Program-made: the position numbers and the translations under genes
Shown here: positions 10,256 through 22,791 of the stretch, in pieces
Numbering within the stretch: position 1 is the stretch's first letter
Layout: each line of letters opens with the position of its first letter
Assembly: GCA_040437565.1 (NCBI GenBank)
Contig: JBDOQK010000004.1
Location: 186,001 to 250,000 of the forward strand
Source: Albugo candida
Lineage: Eukaryota; Oomycota; Peronosporomycetes; Albuginales
DNA: 64,000 bases
Direction: 5' to 3'
Notes under the pieces: model-generated
Database searches by the model: none
What the model was told of the DNA's origin: nothing
The model's input: the letters and a program-made list of their open reading frames with translations, nothing else

Positions 10256-13200
10256 TTAGGATTTGACGTTTGAGGCTGTTTCATTCATTGATGACATTAA
10301 CCGTGATAATAAGTTTTCAATCTTATCCTTTCTTATACACCACGTCAAGTGTATGTGTTTGGCTCTTTTTACTCTGTTTTGCATGTGTACAAACATTTGT
10401 AGCTTGGTGTCGTTACAAACTGTCCGCATCCAGGTATTGTTCCGAAAGAGTATCGAATGCATACTGCAGACATTTGGTGACAAAAACCGCTGTTAGAATA
10501 CTCTGGTGCACTTAAGGTCCTACAGCTATACAGCCACGATAGGTCTCATTTGTACGAAATTGTGTCATACGATTACAAGTTCTTTGTCTAAAAAGTAAAG
10601 AGGGGTATGAGGTGCAAGCTGACTACCGAATCATCGAGCCAATACTGCTGGCTTTGATGTCGTCGAAGTGGTTCTTAAAACTCAAACATTTGAATTTTCA
10701 TGCACCCACCAATTGCAAATCCATCCGAGTACTCTGTTGACACCCAACTGTCAAACATCAATCGCAGTAGCAGAATTACGACATTACTAGAACTCGTAAA
10801 GGTTTTGTTCTCAGCTATATCAGTGTACATCTGGGTCCTCGATACAATGACACTGGAGATGAATTTTCTATTCAATCATTTTTTATTTGCTTGCTAGTCA
10901 ATTCCTAAATTGAGTTCTTGGACAACATAAATTTATGTCATGTTAACTGTAAGACTGCACAGACGAATAGCTGAATCAGACAAACCATAGTATTTATCAC
11001 ACAGGGAGCGACTATGGCTATTCGACCCCGTTGCATATAATCGTGTTACGTACCTCCCTCCTGGATTTGTACGTTTTCGTCATGTTGCATGGAAGAGAAG
11101 ATTCTTTACATGGAATTGCTAATCAACGTGAATTGTATATTGGTTTGTGCTTTCTGTGGAAAATCCAGCAGAAGCGCTCACTAGTGCTGCAGTATCGATA
11201 CAAGAGACGGAGTTCGTTATGCTTTTGATGAGAAAGTCGAAGTGGAAGAAGACTCAGCGAGACGCATCATGTGATGTGTTATGATCTATTTCTTCGTAGT
11301 GTTTTTTTGTCTGCCAAACGGCATTCGAAACGCAGTCTCGTGTGATTCTCATGCTTTTGGGACGGATAGTTTGGCATTGATCGGTGCATTATTGTCCAGA
11401 GTGCTGATAACGAGTTTGGTAGCCATACACTATACGGCTAAAATATACTGCAGCGAGAAGATATATGGCATCCAAGCAATTAAATGTATTCTCGCCGTTC
11501 TAGTAGAGCATCGAGGCACAGAACAAGTGAGATTGTACCAAGGCAAATTCAATAGTGACTGAGTTGGTAGAGTCACGTTTATATGATGGTACGCCGAGTG
11601 GCAAGTAAAGATAAACTCATGCATTCAGTAGTAATGGCTTAGTTGATTTAGTGACAAAGCTGCGCATAATCGCTCGCCCTCAGCTGATAGCTCGAGTCCT
11701 CAATAAAAATGCGTATTTGAGGTTCAAGGATGATATTGAGAGAAGATTTAACACTCCAAAAGAGCAGTAATTAGAATTATGTGTTTAACTCGACCTTTGG
11801 AACAAAGTGAGTGTACTTTGTCTTTGAGATAATCAGGTTTGATCGGTCTTGAATATATCTCATCTCTGCAATCACAATGAAGCTATTCCTCGCTTGCTGG
11901 TAGGAATTTTGGGAAGCGATTTTGCAGTGAAGGGCGATGACAATATCCTGATAATGTTTTTTTATCATCACAGCAGTTGTTTTTCTGTGTGAAGCAAGAG
12001 CTTAATAGCCGTGAATTACTGCGTAAAGCAGTCAAGTCACCTGTCAATGTTGTTTACTTCACAATATTGCACCGAGCAAAGCTAAGTTGCACAGAATGTT
12101 GTTGCCCGCTTTTTCTGAGAAATTCTACAATATGTGAGATGAAGGAATTATCTGTCCACCATGCAGGTATGTTTGTATTAATCAAGCATACCCTCACAAA
12201 AGGTCAAACATGTAGTTCATGTGACCATGACTTTATCATTACTTCCTTATAAACCACCCCAACCCAACCAGTGTCGATTGACGAAAGGTTTTGGCTTGAC
12301 AGCTACTTCCTTTCTTGCCTGCTCTAGCTACATGGAAGGAATTGTTATCAACTATCCGTCTATGTCAGTGTTGAACAGAAATACTTTGGAATTTGTAAAA
12401 AGTACATCTTCTGAGGCATTTACCAGATAACGCGTTGCTATGTTGAGGATAAAGTCTACTGCCGCTTTTATCGGTAAAGCAAGCGTTATAAATTCTAAGG
12501 ATGCATTACCATGCCGTGAAAAATCGGCGACCAATACTACAACGACGAAGAGCTCAATACATTTATGTGGATGAAGAAAAGTTACTACATCGACTTTACA
12601 ATGAAGTCATCTAGATACCACTCGACGATTGGTCTCATCACTCCAATACAACAAGGTCAAATGGCAAATCGTTCTACGTGGGAGTTCAAAGGAAGGGAAA
12701 AATCATTTTTACTCTCTAATCCACTTTCAACTCCTAAAACCGTCTGATAACCTTCCGAAGCAACCAAGAGTCATCCGATGTTGACACATTAATTAGCGCT
12801 GGAGCGATCCAACAAAGTAGGTACAGAACGTGTTCAGACGTTTAAGGGTATATCACGACATCTTTGAAAATGGGTCTTCCTCTCTCCTGTTCTTTGAGAA
12901 TCTATAATATCATTTCGCATTTAGCATGTTGCCAGTTCGATCTCGGTCCGGGTTCTGATAGATATTATATATATATATATATTTTCTGCCCGACATTATA
13001 TGTTGTAGTCAACCTTCAAGTTGGGCAGTGGAATCCGATGAACGTCTTTTATCGAGTACGACCACACGGCACAAGGATGGCTGGAGCTACCTCATACTTA
13101 TGTTTAGTATTTCTCCTCCGTCGACATTGGATGCTTATTGGATGTGCAATCGTGCCAACGACACGGACGGAATTGGTTGGCCTATTAGCAAATTATATCC

Positions 13201-13839
13201 GACTTATAGCTTGGTTTCCAGGCAGTAACACTGCCTTTTCTCTGGACCGATAGAGTCGTCGGTCACTCGAACAGGGATCAGCACCGCAAATAATTCCAGC
13301 AGTTTCCGTGATCTACAGCACATTCAGTGCGCACGTTTGGTACTTTCGACGGCATGTTACGATCAAAACGAGCGCATTTTGACTTGGAAAGGGCTTGGTC
13401 AACTCGCAACGCAAGGATCATTTAGTGGTTTTTATAGGACGGACTCAAAGATCATTACTGCGGTCCCGGCTCAGAAAAATAAAACTGCATGTGCAACACC
13501 GATCCTAGACCTATTTGGATGGCTGTGTTCACCTAGCATGGTGAGCACTAAAACGGAAAACACGTTACTTTTGGACAAGTAAGAGTTGGACATATCTCGT
13601 TTGAGGTGGTTTGAGGCAACCGCAAATAGGACTATCAGCGAGAAGACATATTATCATCTCCCACAGGTGTTTTGAGGAAATGTTTCATTGTTGAAGGTAG
13701 CCTAGGGACCTAAAGAGACCAGTTAGTTGCTCGAATTCTAGTAACATAGACGACTCAGTTGTACACCTTAAGAAGAAGTTGAATTAGTGATGCTAACTAT
13801 ACATTATAGATAAAGACGCACAGTCACATACTTGAGTGC
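10256..13839. other. gene-poor stretch, probably decayed sequence
   Basis: About 3.6 kb with no supported gene. Short open frames exist on both strands, but none has a recognisable domain and most are rich in Cys, His and Leu, as expected of chance translation. A perfect (AT)8 run lies at 12967-12982. Fragments near 13028-13230 and 13337-13580 on the plus strand have somewhat coding-like composition and may be worn host-gene pieces, as the neighbours at 13.84-14.76 kb and 19 kb are, but I could not name them. Confidence 0.4.
12967..12982. repeat. (AT)8 microsatellite
   Basis: Sixteen bases of perfect AT dinucleotide repeat within AT-rich non-coding sequence. Confidence 0.9.
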
Positions 13840-14761
13840 CTATCCCGGACAAATAAAAATCTTCCCAGGACATGTCCGTCAGGAGGTTCTGAGGACAGTA
13901 TGTCTTATTCGAAGCTAACTGAAGTGATCGGGAGAAGCAACATGAACACCAAAAGCTGAAATGCATACCAGTTCTTTCTTTGCGTCATCTTCGAGCTCAG
14001 TGGATTAATCAAGTGCCCTGCGGCTTACGGCAGCAATGGTGGAAACATCTCATTTCTCCGCCGGATTTCCCCTCGCGGGTGTGAGCTTCACATTTGTTAC
14101 CGTTCACATCCTCCAAGATATCTTACTTTACCACGTATTTTGCAATACTAGGACCATTTAGACTAGCGGTGAAAGCAATTGATATGATAATCCTGATATC
14201 ATTGCGTTTGACCATTGAAGAAAATCACCGCTCCTTTATAATAAAAGCCTAAGCAGATCATACAAGTTATTATTTATCTTTTGACGGTCCCACATATAAG
14301 GTACCTCGCGCAATTTGTATCTATGTTGCAGACTCAAAGAAAGCATCTCGCCTTTCCAGTTGCTCACAAGATCATATCGATGAAGGATATTCAAGTTTTC
14401 TGGAAGCAATCTAAGTGTACGGAATGGTCCTATGATCAAGTTTTGTAGATTGTCCCGAAAGGTTAGCGCTAAAAACCATTCGCTCTACGAAGGCTGCTAT
14501 AAATTAGGTGGTCTATCACCCAAAGCGCATCCCGTGCATATTTCTTTTGGCGAGTGCAATGTCAAAATAAGCGATTCAGGATTATCTCTATATGTGTCCC
14601 CCAAAATAGTCTTGAAAGGAGTGTGAGCGGAACCGTCTTTTCACTTTCCTGCACTAAGAGATTGCTTTGTACCATCACGAATAATTACATAAGCGATGTG
14701 ATGGTGCCTGCAAAAGGCACGAGAAGTGATTCCTGCTACTACTAGAGTGATATTTTTGCAG
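13840..14761 (-). pseudogene. decayed copy of FAD glycerol-3-phosphate dehydrogenase
   Basis: Read on the minus strand, this stretch aligns along its length with the intact GPDH gene at 32.85-35.3 kb, from the early N-terminal region (about 14760) through the FAD-binding segment, the EVPYMW segment (about 14300) and the KGAVIYYDGQT-equivalent segment, to the start of the intron (about 13845). Numerous indels and stops abolish the frame. Sequence corresponding to the beginning of the parent intron (GGGAAGATTTTTATTTGTCC against GGTAAGATTCTCATCTTTCT) is still present. This was therefore a DNA-level copy, not a reverse-transcribed one. The part beyond the intron is not recognisable. Confidence 0.85.
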
Positions 14762-14928
14762 CTAGCTTACTTTCAAGCGATAGAATTCCTACGGGTGCAT
14801 CATGTAGGGAATGCTTGAATCTCGAGGAAACATTTAGCTCAGTTTGGAAGATGAAAGGGTTATCATACACTGATTTCCCGCCGCTTGATGCCTGCGTTGC
14901 ATTCATTAGCAATAGGCTGTACTCCTAA
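14762..14928 (+). other. possible coding remnant, one exon
   Basis: After a good acceptor (TATTTTTGCAG, ending 14761), a plus-strand frame stays open for about 55 codons to a stop at 14926-14928. Its composition is coding-like and includes a CRECLNLEETFSSVW segment. No upstream exon could be found because the preceding bases belong to the GPDH pseudogene. It may be a fragment or a chance frame. Confidence 0.2.
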
Positions 14929-15311
14929 ACGCGTGATGACTTGGCATGACTTTTTTGGATCGAAAAACTCTACGCTTCTACCAGGATAGCATAATCTTCA
15001 AGGTTAGTTATGCGAAATCTACAAATTTGGATAGCATAATAGAATAACGTGATTATGTGCGTCTATCTGGTCGAAGCGTTACTCTGGTACATTAAGTCTC
15101 ATGTCCCATTGAAAAAGAGAAGTCCAATCTTTTTGCTATCTCATACGTTGAGGCTGGATGAGGTGGGGTGATTTGGTTCTCTGCAAAATCTTTGCTTCGT
15201 CCTCAGATGTAGCGTAGCAAAGAGAATCAATTTGCTTGATCTATTGTGATAAAATTCAAACACATTTCATAGCCCCTTAAAACCCTTCTTTTCATGTTTC
15301 GTGAATAGCTT
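14929..15311. other. intergenic, nothing supported
   Basis: AT-rich sequence with no coding frame or repeat that I can recognise. Confidence 0.4.
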
Positions 15312-16470
15312 TCACTCGAGACAGCTGATTCTATGTTCTGTGCTACCAATGAGTGAAGAGGCCTTCTCTTGATTAAGCGGGTATCTTATCGAGGTCTCAA
15401 TCACGGACTTCATCTTGCAAAGCAGAAAGAAGCTTGGGAATGACGGAGTAGTTGCATGATGCGCTCGGGCAAGCAAATAAAGGTAAGAATTTTTGATTTT
15501 GATATTACAATGGATAATTAGATTAGCTGTTCCTACTTCCTCCGGACCCCAAAGGGAGTCTACTGTTAGTGTCACCTTGCTTTTCTCATTTTCAAGTGAA
15601 ACGTTTGTTCTAATGCAGCAACTTTTTATTAGTAGCCTAACCTTCGGAATTGGAGTCTGAAAACCTCTGTTTTCGTTTCTTAGTGCAACATTCAAAGTGG
15701 GTCCGCCTCACACGATCAGGCTCTTGGAAAGGTGGCTTCGCATGTGGAGATATCAACACAATACTTAGCGGAACTTGGGTCAAATGCTTCTTATACTGAA
15801 TGAGCTTATTCTTGGTTTTTTCTAAGTCGCCTTCGGCTTTTCTCAACCGTTTTTTTGTCTTTTTCGAGTTGAGAGACGCAACTGCTCAAGCGGGAAGAGA
15901 AATCTAGAATGATCGCCTTAAGCGCTTCAGTTTCCGATTCTTGCTAGTTGACTCGATGCAAAAGCGTACTACGTTCTTTCAATACTTGTCCATATTGCGT
16001 ATTGATGTGATGTGATGTCGCTTGTTCCTGAGGAAACGACGTGCCGAGCTTCAGAATCTCTTCTTTGACAATCAAGATTTCCTTTATGGGCTGGTCATTC
16101 TCTCTTGCAAGTCGTGATATTCTGTCGGATGAGTTTAAACTTGGTCGGGTCGTTCTCGGAGTTGAATCCCGAATGGGTATCCCCGCCGACTCGGCGTTTG
16201 TTGGCGGGTGTAATACGTTCTTTCTACTATTGTTCGATTTGCGTATTTGTTTTGAAGCAAACATCGTGCCGAGCTTCATGATTCGCTTCTTTGAGGATCG
16301 AGTCTTCCTTTCTGAGCTGACCATTCCCTCTTTCAAGTCGAGGTATTTTGTCGGATGAGTCTTAACTTGGTCGGGTCGTTTTTGGAGTTGATTCTCGAAT
16401 GGGTACGTATCCCCACCAACTCGGCGATGTTTGCGGGTGTCATTAGCTGGTTTGTTGGTCGTGTTGACAT
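15312..16470 (-). pseudogene. coiled-coil multicopy family, copy A (broken)
   Basis: The minus strand from 16470 starts with a short Thr/Arg-rich N-terminus (MSTRPTNQLMTPANI...) followed by a Gly/Val box. The same pattern occurs at 16648, 29408 and about 30590 on the plus strand. The N-terminal block is partly repeated in tandem here (second copy near 16210-16040). Further on, the Lys/Glu-rich KAEGDLEKTKNKLIQYKKHL segment (about 15836-15777) and a following ISPHAKPPFQEPD segment match copies B and D. The frame is interrupted repeatedly, so this is a relic. The function of the family is unknown; the central part predicts a coiled coil. Confidence 0.65.
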
Positions 16471-16647
16471 TTTCGGAAATTGGTTAGTGAGACTGACCAC
16501 ACTCATATAGTATACATAAAATATGAGCTGCAGAATATGGAGAGCTCTTGCGAAGAGACCAAACTCAAAATGTCATTCTTACTTTGCCGTGTTTCAGATC
16601 TCCTAACAACGATCAACTTCTCTCGCCTTAATTACCAATTTCCAAGA

Positions 16648-17330
16648 ATGACGACACGGTCAGCAAACCAGCCGTTAACACCCGCCAACATGCGCCTTGT
16701 TGGTGGGGGATGAGAATCCCCATTCGGGACTCATATAAAGGCCAGCCTGACTAAGATTGAATTCCTCCGACAAGATACCTCAGCTTATTGAAGGAAGCGA
16801 AGAGCTTAAGACTGGAAGCATGCAACTACAAAATGATATACAAACGCTGTAGATAATAGTCGCTCAGAAGAAGTAACGTTCAATCATCATCTTCAATGAG
16901 CCGTACAGAAAACAGCATTCATGTTGATCCAATCAGGCACTACGAGTCAGAAGTAGCCTCGTTGAAAGAGGGCATTCGAAGCTCTTCTCACCCTAATTCA
17001 GTTGCGCCGGCAAACACGAGCAAAAAAAATCCCTTTTCGATAAGCCGAGGTTGACTTGCAACAAGCGAAGGACGCGCTTATTGAGTACAAAGTACACCTT
17101 AGCTGAGTTCTACTCTGTAGCACTTCGATCTCGCCAACTTCAAAATCACCTATCCAAGAATGTAAATCTGAAAGCAGTCGGTCTTGTACAAAAGCTATAA
17201 TATAGCGTCAAAAAATAAAGACAAAGGCCTTCACTCTCAGATTATCGAGCTACAAGCAACGAATAAGGAAGTTGCAGCGTCAGATAGGTCGTTTTACTGT
17301 TCAAAACAAAGACTTCCTCCCTTTGAAAAC
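16648..17330 (+). pseudogene. coiled-coil multicopy family, copy B (broken)
   Basis: It begins ATGACGACACGG and encodes MTTRSANQPLTPANMRLVGG before a stop. Homology to copy D continues in other frames: an EVDLQQAKDALIEYKVHL segment near 17050, then a short segment close to 17225-17270 that aligns with SQIIELQATN. It is head to head with copy A; the two starts are 177 bp apart. About 150 bp upstream of the start, including a GAGCTGCAGAATATGGA stretch, is also shared with copies C and D, so the repeated unit includes leader or promoter sequence. The copy is broken. Confidence 0.65.
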
Positions 17331-18984
17331 GGTTGGAAGTAGTACCAGCTATATTGTTTATTTGATCATCAATGTCCTTCTTGTTCCCCACAGTTGCCAC
17401 GTTTTTTTCTCGACTGGATTATAAGTAGCATTGTGAATATCCCGGCGCACGCTTTAAGATGTCGCTTGAAACAATTTCAACGCAGAATATAGCATCAGCA
17501 GTCGATTGTGAGACCGGTGACAAAACACGAAGTGTAACTTCGGTAAGAGGCAAACCACTTGCGGTAACGCATTGATACATTCGATCGAGCAAATCGTTTT
17601 TGTTTGCTCCGATACATCCAAGCATGAATCGAGTTAGTTCTTTCGTATTTGATTCAACAAGAAATTCAGAGAGAGCGAAGAAGATTGGCGAGTTGTTGGG
17701 TGTCCTGTTGGAGCTTATCACCGGAATGTAGCATGAGTCTGGGATGATTTGCTCTTATTGAGATATTTCTTCACACGACGCACATGAAGCGGTAGCAATG
17801 GGACGTCTTGATTAGACCCGGTTTTGCCTTGATCGCCCGACAGAATCCCCAACGTCTTCGAATGTACGCTCCAAACAAAGTTTTTTACAGGTCAGCGGGA
17901 ATGCATTCCATCCGCTTTGCTCTTGAAGTGACATTAGAATTGCATGATGAATTTGTCGACGACGAAATTGGAGAGGATGATTTCAATCGATATAGGGTCC
18001 AAGTGAAAAGTGAAGATCTCCCCCAACATACTCGAAATGTTGCGATAAACGAAGCCGCAACATTTTTTGCTGGCATCGTTTGATAAACACGATGAAGCAA
18101 GATGCTACCACATTGGAATAGCATACTGCACATACAATCGCACCGGGTTCTTCATCCAATGGGACCTCTGTGAGCTAGCATGATCCTACACTCGGAAAAA
18201 GTGAGAAAAGTATTTATATAAATCAAAGTGCTTGCAAGACGTATATTTCTCGTGGAGTTGCTAGAAAGTTCAAGGATGCACAGAGGACGTACTTTTGGTA
18301 AAGGTTCAATGTATTGTGAGTTGTAGTGACCAACATATACTCGTCTGAGCCAGGGAAGGAACACGTTCGCGTGAACGGAGGTAAGTATTCGAGTTTATTT
18401 TTTGGGCAATAAAAGCGCAGGTACTTGCTCTTGTCCTTTACGATCGCAAAACTCATTGAGCCAGTGTTTACAACAGCGCTTTCCTCTATTGGATTTCCCA
18501 TTTTCTTTGCAATACACAAGCAGTGATAAGTATCCACGCCATCCGAATAGATTGACGTTTTCTGCGTCGATGAGCTCGAAATTACAATATGTGCCAAAAT
18601 ACAGCCAGAATTTCCTAAATAATGAAAGCGTTGGCATGAAAATTCTGTTAGTCTGAAACTTCCATCGTCCAGACGCATCTTGCTTCATGGAGCCGGAGGC
18701 GATATTTTCTCTGTAAATACGACCTCAAAAGGGAGATTATCATCCGTCGATGCATGTACCACGTGAATGTATCCGGAAACATGATCAAAAATCACACGGA
18801 ATGGACCATCCAAGAGTATCATTTGCAATGTCTATGTGGTGGCATCTTCGACTCCCGTGCCAGTGAAGAGTATAATCTTAGTTACTATGACTCTCCTCCT
18901 TGTTATAAATCCCACGTTGTCCTCATGATGTAAAAATATAAAACTTTTGCTACTATGTGATGATTGTGAGATTTCGTCGCTATT
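17331..18984. other. decayed sequence with coding-like fragments
   Basis: No intact gene. On the minus strand, 17419-17721 has an open frame with a SEFLVESNTKELTRFMLG segment, and 18223-18860 shows overlapping frames with protein-like composition (DGPFRVIFDHVSGYIHVV near 18810-18760; DEYMLVTTTHNTLNLYQ near 18345). These look like pieces of one or more host genes in decay, perhaps a beta-propeller protein, but I cannot name them. On the plus strand 17808-18083 is open and acidic in the middle. Because the frames shift between pieces and the neighbour is a clear pseudogene, I call none of these functional. Confidence 0.35.
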
Positions 18985-19650
18985 TCCAGCGCTTGCATCA
19001 TGTTGCTGGGCAAGGACGATCGAAGGAACCTTCCTACTGTCGAAATTACTATGACCCAGAAACTAGCCTATTTTCCATACATTGAGAGTGATTCTACAAA
19101 AACTTACCTTACGGCTCTTCTCTTCATCAGTCCATTCGCGTCGTTTTATAAGGGATACGTTCATCTGTCCAAGTCAAAGGAACCTTCACTGATACTCTCT
19201 TTTGAAGAGCACTTCAAAACGCTGCACGAAGGTTGAGCGGAGCAAAATCTAGAATATGATCTCTCGCCAGAGAAGAAAAAGTGGTCGGGTATATTGGTGA
19301 AGGAGATGTATGATACCGATTTCTACATCTTGGCAAGTATCGTCTGTCCGTGCGTCCATTTTACACGATGCCAGACGCGGACAATACCCGTTGGAGCAAC
19401 TCGCACGATATAATGATTCGTGGCGAAGAGATTGTGTCGGAAGGCCAACGTGTGAAGATGCCAAACTACTGGAAGATCATCTCGATGCTCTCAACGTGCC
19501 CAAAGAAACCTTTGAAGCGTATATCGACGCACGATTCGGTGCATTACCTCAAGGAGGGAACGGGATTGACTAGAGCGCGTCGTTATGCTTTAACTTAGCC
19601 CCGAAAACGTACGCAAAGCATCCATGTTCCAAACAGACCCGGAAACAAAT
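18985..19650 (+). pseudogene. decayed copy of cytoplasmic aspartyl-tRNA synthetase (class II)
   Basis: Pieces of the AspRS catalytic domain occur in the right order but in different frames: EKKKWSGILVKEMYDTDFYI (19269-19330), then RPFYTMPDADN and IRGEEIVSEGQRV (19350-19455), then DHLDALNVPKETFEAYID with the glycine-rich GALPQGGNGI (19460-19570), then sequence equivalent to ERVVMLYLGLENVRKASMFQ (19578-19635). The motif-3 region and the LVKE.YDTDFYI and RPFYTMP signatures are characteristic of eukaryotic AspRS. A frameshift between DTDFYIL and RPFYTMP and others downstream show that it is dead. Only the C-terminal half is recognisable. A functional AspRS must lie elsewhere. Confidence 0.85.
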
Positions 19651-19705
19651 TGTATTAGATCGTGTCTGCTGACAACTCTGATCGTGTACGTCTTGGCAAA
19701 AGCGT

Positions 19706-20751
19706 TTATTTCCATGATTCATAGGTACCGGTAGCCTGAGGCAAGTCCTCTTTATTCAAGAGCTTCTCTAATCGTCGAGCTTCCTCTACGTTTCCAGCTT
19801 TATAAAATGTTTGCATCTGCACGCGGAGCTGTTCTTGTGATCGCATCGCACGAACTTTCTCCGTGTCCATTGTTTGCAGTAATGCTTTAAACTCGTCTTT
19901 GTCCTGGCGTTCTCGTGCCGCTTGACGCTCCTTCCGCATGTATTCTTCATCCGTACGTGGATTCCTACCATGATCCGTGCTCCGATGCTTGTTCTTGCTC
20001 TGCTTTTTTGCGTACTCCTTCATTTCGTAAGCCTCGATATCATAAAATTTCTCGTGTGGCAGTGTCGCAGTATTGAAATCCTCCATATATTCTCGAAAAA
20101 ACTCCATGACTTCTCGCTTGGAGCCATTAAAATTTTGTAACTAAAGCATCAATGCTCAGAAGCATTCCCCAGTAAGCAATGTATGATGCCTACCTGCTTG
20201 ACATCTCGAAGCCACGCTTGAAACGAAACACATTTCGACTGAAAATCGCTCTCGCGAATGATCCCATACTTTCCATATTCATTCTGATCAACAGCAAGAG
20301 AAGTGCGCGTTGATGATTTCTTCTTCTTTTTTTTCTTCTTCTTTTTATGCGAGCTTTTAGAGCTTTTCGGTGATTTTTCTTTACCACTTTTGTAACTAAA
20401 GTCTTCCTCGACGGACTCCAAAGAATGGGAGTCCGATGAGTAATTGAAGCATTGTTCTTTTGAGTGTTTACGTAAAATTTCTGTATATTCGGAGTCGTCA
20501 GCGATTGTACTTATTCGTGACCGATGCTTCCCTCGTCTTGGATTTCCTCTTTTCAATCGCTGAACGTCTCCAGCTGCATGATCTATAGAGCTGCCTCGAT
20601 GTCGCCTTTTGTGATTTCGAGAGTACGATGCTGAAATCGTGGACGATACCACGGATGCATTCGAATCAGAAGTATCCTCGCATTTCCTTTTCTTGTACTT
20701 TGATGATCTATGATCTTTGGATTGACGACGGCTATCGTGCTCGCGGCGCAT
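19706..20751 (-). CDS. Lys/Ser-rich conserved protein, two exons (330 aa)
   Basis: Exons are 20194-20751 and 19706-20140, with a 53-bp intron (GTAGGC...TTTAG). The join DVKQ|LQNFNG is in frame. Residues 1-130 are Arg/Ser/Lys-rich, of the kind found in nuclear-speckle or nucleolar proteins, with a run of lysines near residues 140-150. The C-terminal half is better conserved in style: EYGKYGIIRESDFQSKCVSF, QAWLRDV, then a FREYMEDFNTATLPHEKFYD block and a long charged helix. I believe this block occurs widely in eukaryotes, but I cannot give a name. The start MRREHDS is preferred over an ATG ten codons upstream. Flanked by pseudogenes, it appears intact. Confidence 0.7.
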
Positions 20752-21229
20752 GGTTGAAAAGGTACCGAGAAATAGGCACAAGTGTACCGCTATGTAGAAT
20801 TATGTATACCACCCTTGATAGGACGATGTGATTAGTCATGCATTCCTATGCATCCGCCTACAGAAGGATGTGTATGCTTACTCTTCAGCCCCCATTGAGG
20901 TATTTGCAGATTGTGGGCCTTTCATGGTCTTGTTTTGCGAGATCATATCATTGGAAATGCTGCTTCTGTACCACATACCTCAGAGGTAAGCATGAGGCTC
21001 GAAGATGTAGCGTGGCATTTCACAAAGTTTACTACTCTCTCCTTGTGTCATTTGCTCCAACGACACATAGAATCGCCATATTAGTAGAAAGACGAGTTCT
21101 AAAAGGCATACAGTCACCTAAAGAGTTGAATAATTTTTATTTCCTACTTTCTATTTGCATCTTGATAATATCAACAGGAAGGCGAATACGTAAGAATGAT
21201 CATTAACATTCGGTCGAGGTGCTAGCAAT
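20752..21229. other. intergenic, nothing supported
   Basis: Sequence between the Lys/Ser-rich gene and the GPDH pseudogene. The beginning should be the promoter of the minus-strand gene. No domain or repeat was recognised apart from the start of the 815-bp duplicated contig end at 21062. Confidence 0.4.
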
Positions 21230-22791
21230 ATCTCTATGGTAGTAACAGGGACTGCTTATCTCGTTCCTTGCGGGTACTATTACATCGCTTACGCAATAAA
21301 TGCCACTGATAGTCTAAACCAAAGTCCAAGTGCAATCCCATAGAAAAACAGCGCTGGCAACAATGCTCGCAGACTCCTTTCATGAGAAACACAAGTGCAG
21401 CGACTCAAAATTGTGAACTTGATATTTTATTTTTGAGCGGGATGCTAGTGGGGCACGGTGTGTACCGGATGCTACAAGTCGTGAGCTCAATTTGCTTTGT
21501 TAAAAGCGAATGATTTCGAAGTATAGCTTTTTGATAGCAAATAATTTCGAACCTGGGATCTCATGATGTTTACCAACCTTGTTCTTGGAGTTAACCGCTA
21601 CTTAGAAAGTGCTTTGTGAAGGACTGAAAGAGCGACGTTTTCCTTGATCCTGCACTGTATTCGAAGCCACCATTACCAATCATGAATCCAATATTCCAAG
21701 GTACACAGGGCAAGAGGTGGCTAACCTGTGAGCTGCAGCAATATTCTTTGATCTCATTTCGGAAGTATTTGAGGCTACACGATTATAAAAATGGGCTTCC
21801 AATAGCGGTGTTTACAGTGAAGTAAAAATCAGCGACACCAGGATGAACGTACCACTTCCATGAACCTCTAGGCAAANNNNNNNNNNNNNNNNNNNNNNNN
21901 NNNNNNNNNNNNNNNNNNNNNNNNNNNNNNNNNNNNNNNNNNNNNNNNNNNNNNNNNNNNNNNNNNNNNNNNNNNNGACACATAGAATCGCCATATTAGT
22001 AGAAAGACGAGTTCTAAAAGGCATACAGTCACCTAAAGAGTTGAATAATTTTTATTTCCTACTTTCTATTTGCATCTTGATAATATCAACAGGAAGGCGA
22101 ATACGTAAGAATGATCATTAACATTCGGTCGAGGTGCTAGCAATATCTCTATGGTAGTAACAGGGACTGCTTATCTCGTTCCTTGCGGGTACTATTACAT
22201 CGCTTACGCAATAAATGCCACTGATAGTCTAAACCAAAGTCCAAGTGCAATCCCATAGAAAAACAGCGCTGGCAACAATGCTCGCAGACTCCTTTCATGA
22301 GAAACACAAGTGCAGCGACTCAAAATTGTGAACTTGATATTTTATTTTTGAGCGGGATGCTAGTGGGGCACGGTGTGTACCGGATGCTACAAGTCGTGAG
22401 CTCAATTTGCTTTGTTAAAAGCGAATGATTTCGAAGTATAGCTTTTTGATAGCAAATAATTTCGAACCTGGGATCTCATGATGTTTACCAACCTTGTTCT
22501 TGGAGTTAACCGCTACTTAGAAAGTGCTTTGTGAAGGACTGAAAGAGCGACGTTTTCCTTGATCCTGCACTGTATTCGAAGCCACCATTACCAATCATGA
22601 ATCCAATATTCCAAGGTACACAGGGCAAGAGGTGGCTAACCTGTGAGCTGCAGCAATATTCTTTGATCTCATTTCGGAAGTATTTGAGGCTACACGATTA
22701 TAAAAATGGGCTTCCAATAGCGGTGTTTACAGTGAAGTAAAAATCAGCGACACCAGGATGAACGTACCACTTCCATGAACCTCTAGGCAAA
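21062..22791. repeat. gap-flanking duplicated contig end (815 bp), gap 21877-21976
   Basis: Bases 21062-21876 and 21977-22791 are the same sequence in direct orientation across 100 N. It is the longest of the unmerged overlaps in this window and lies within the GPDH pseudogene, doubling its 5' half. Confidence 0.88.

Noticed and set aside
21062-22791. Tandem duplication inside the GPDH pseudogene
   Set aside because: The copies are the same sequence and meet exactly at a 100-N gap; assembly overlap is the simpler reading.
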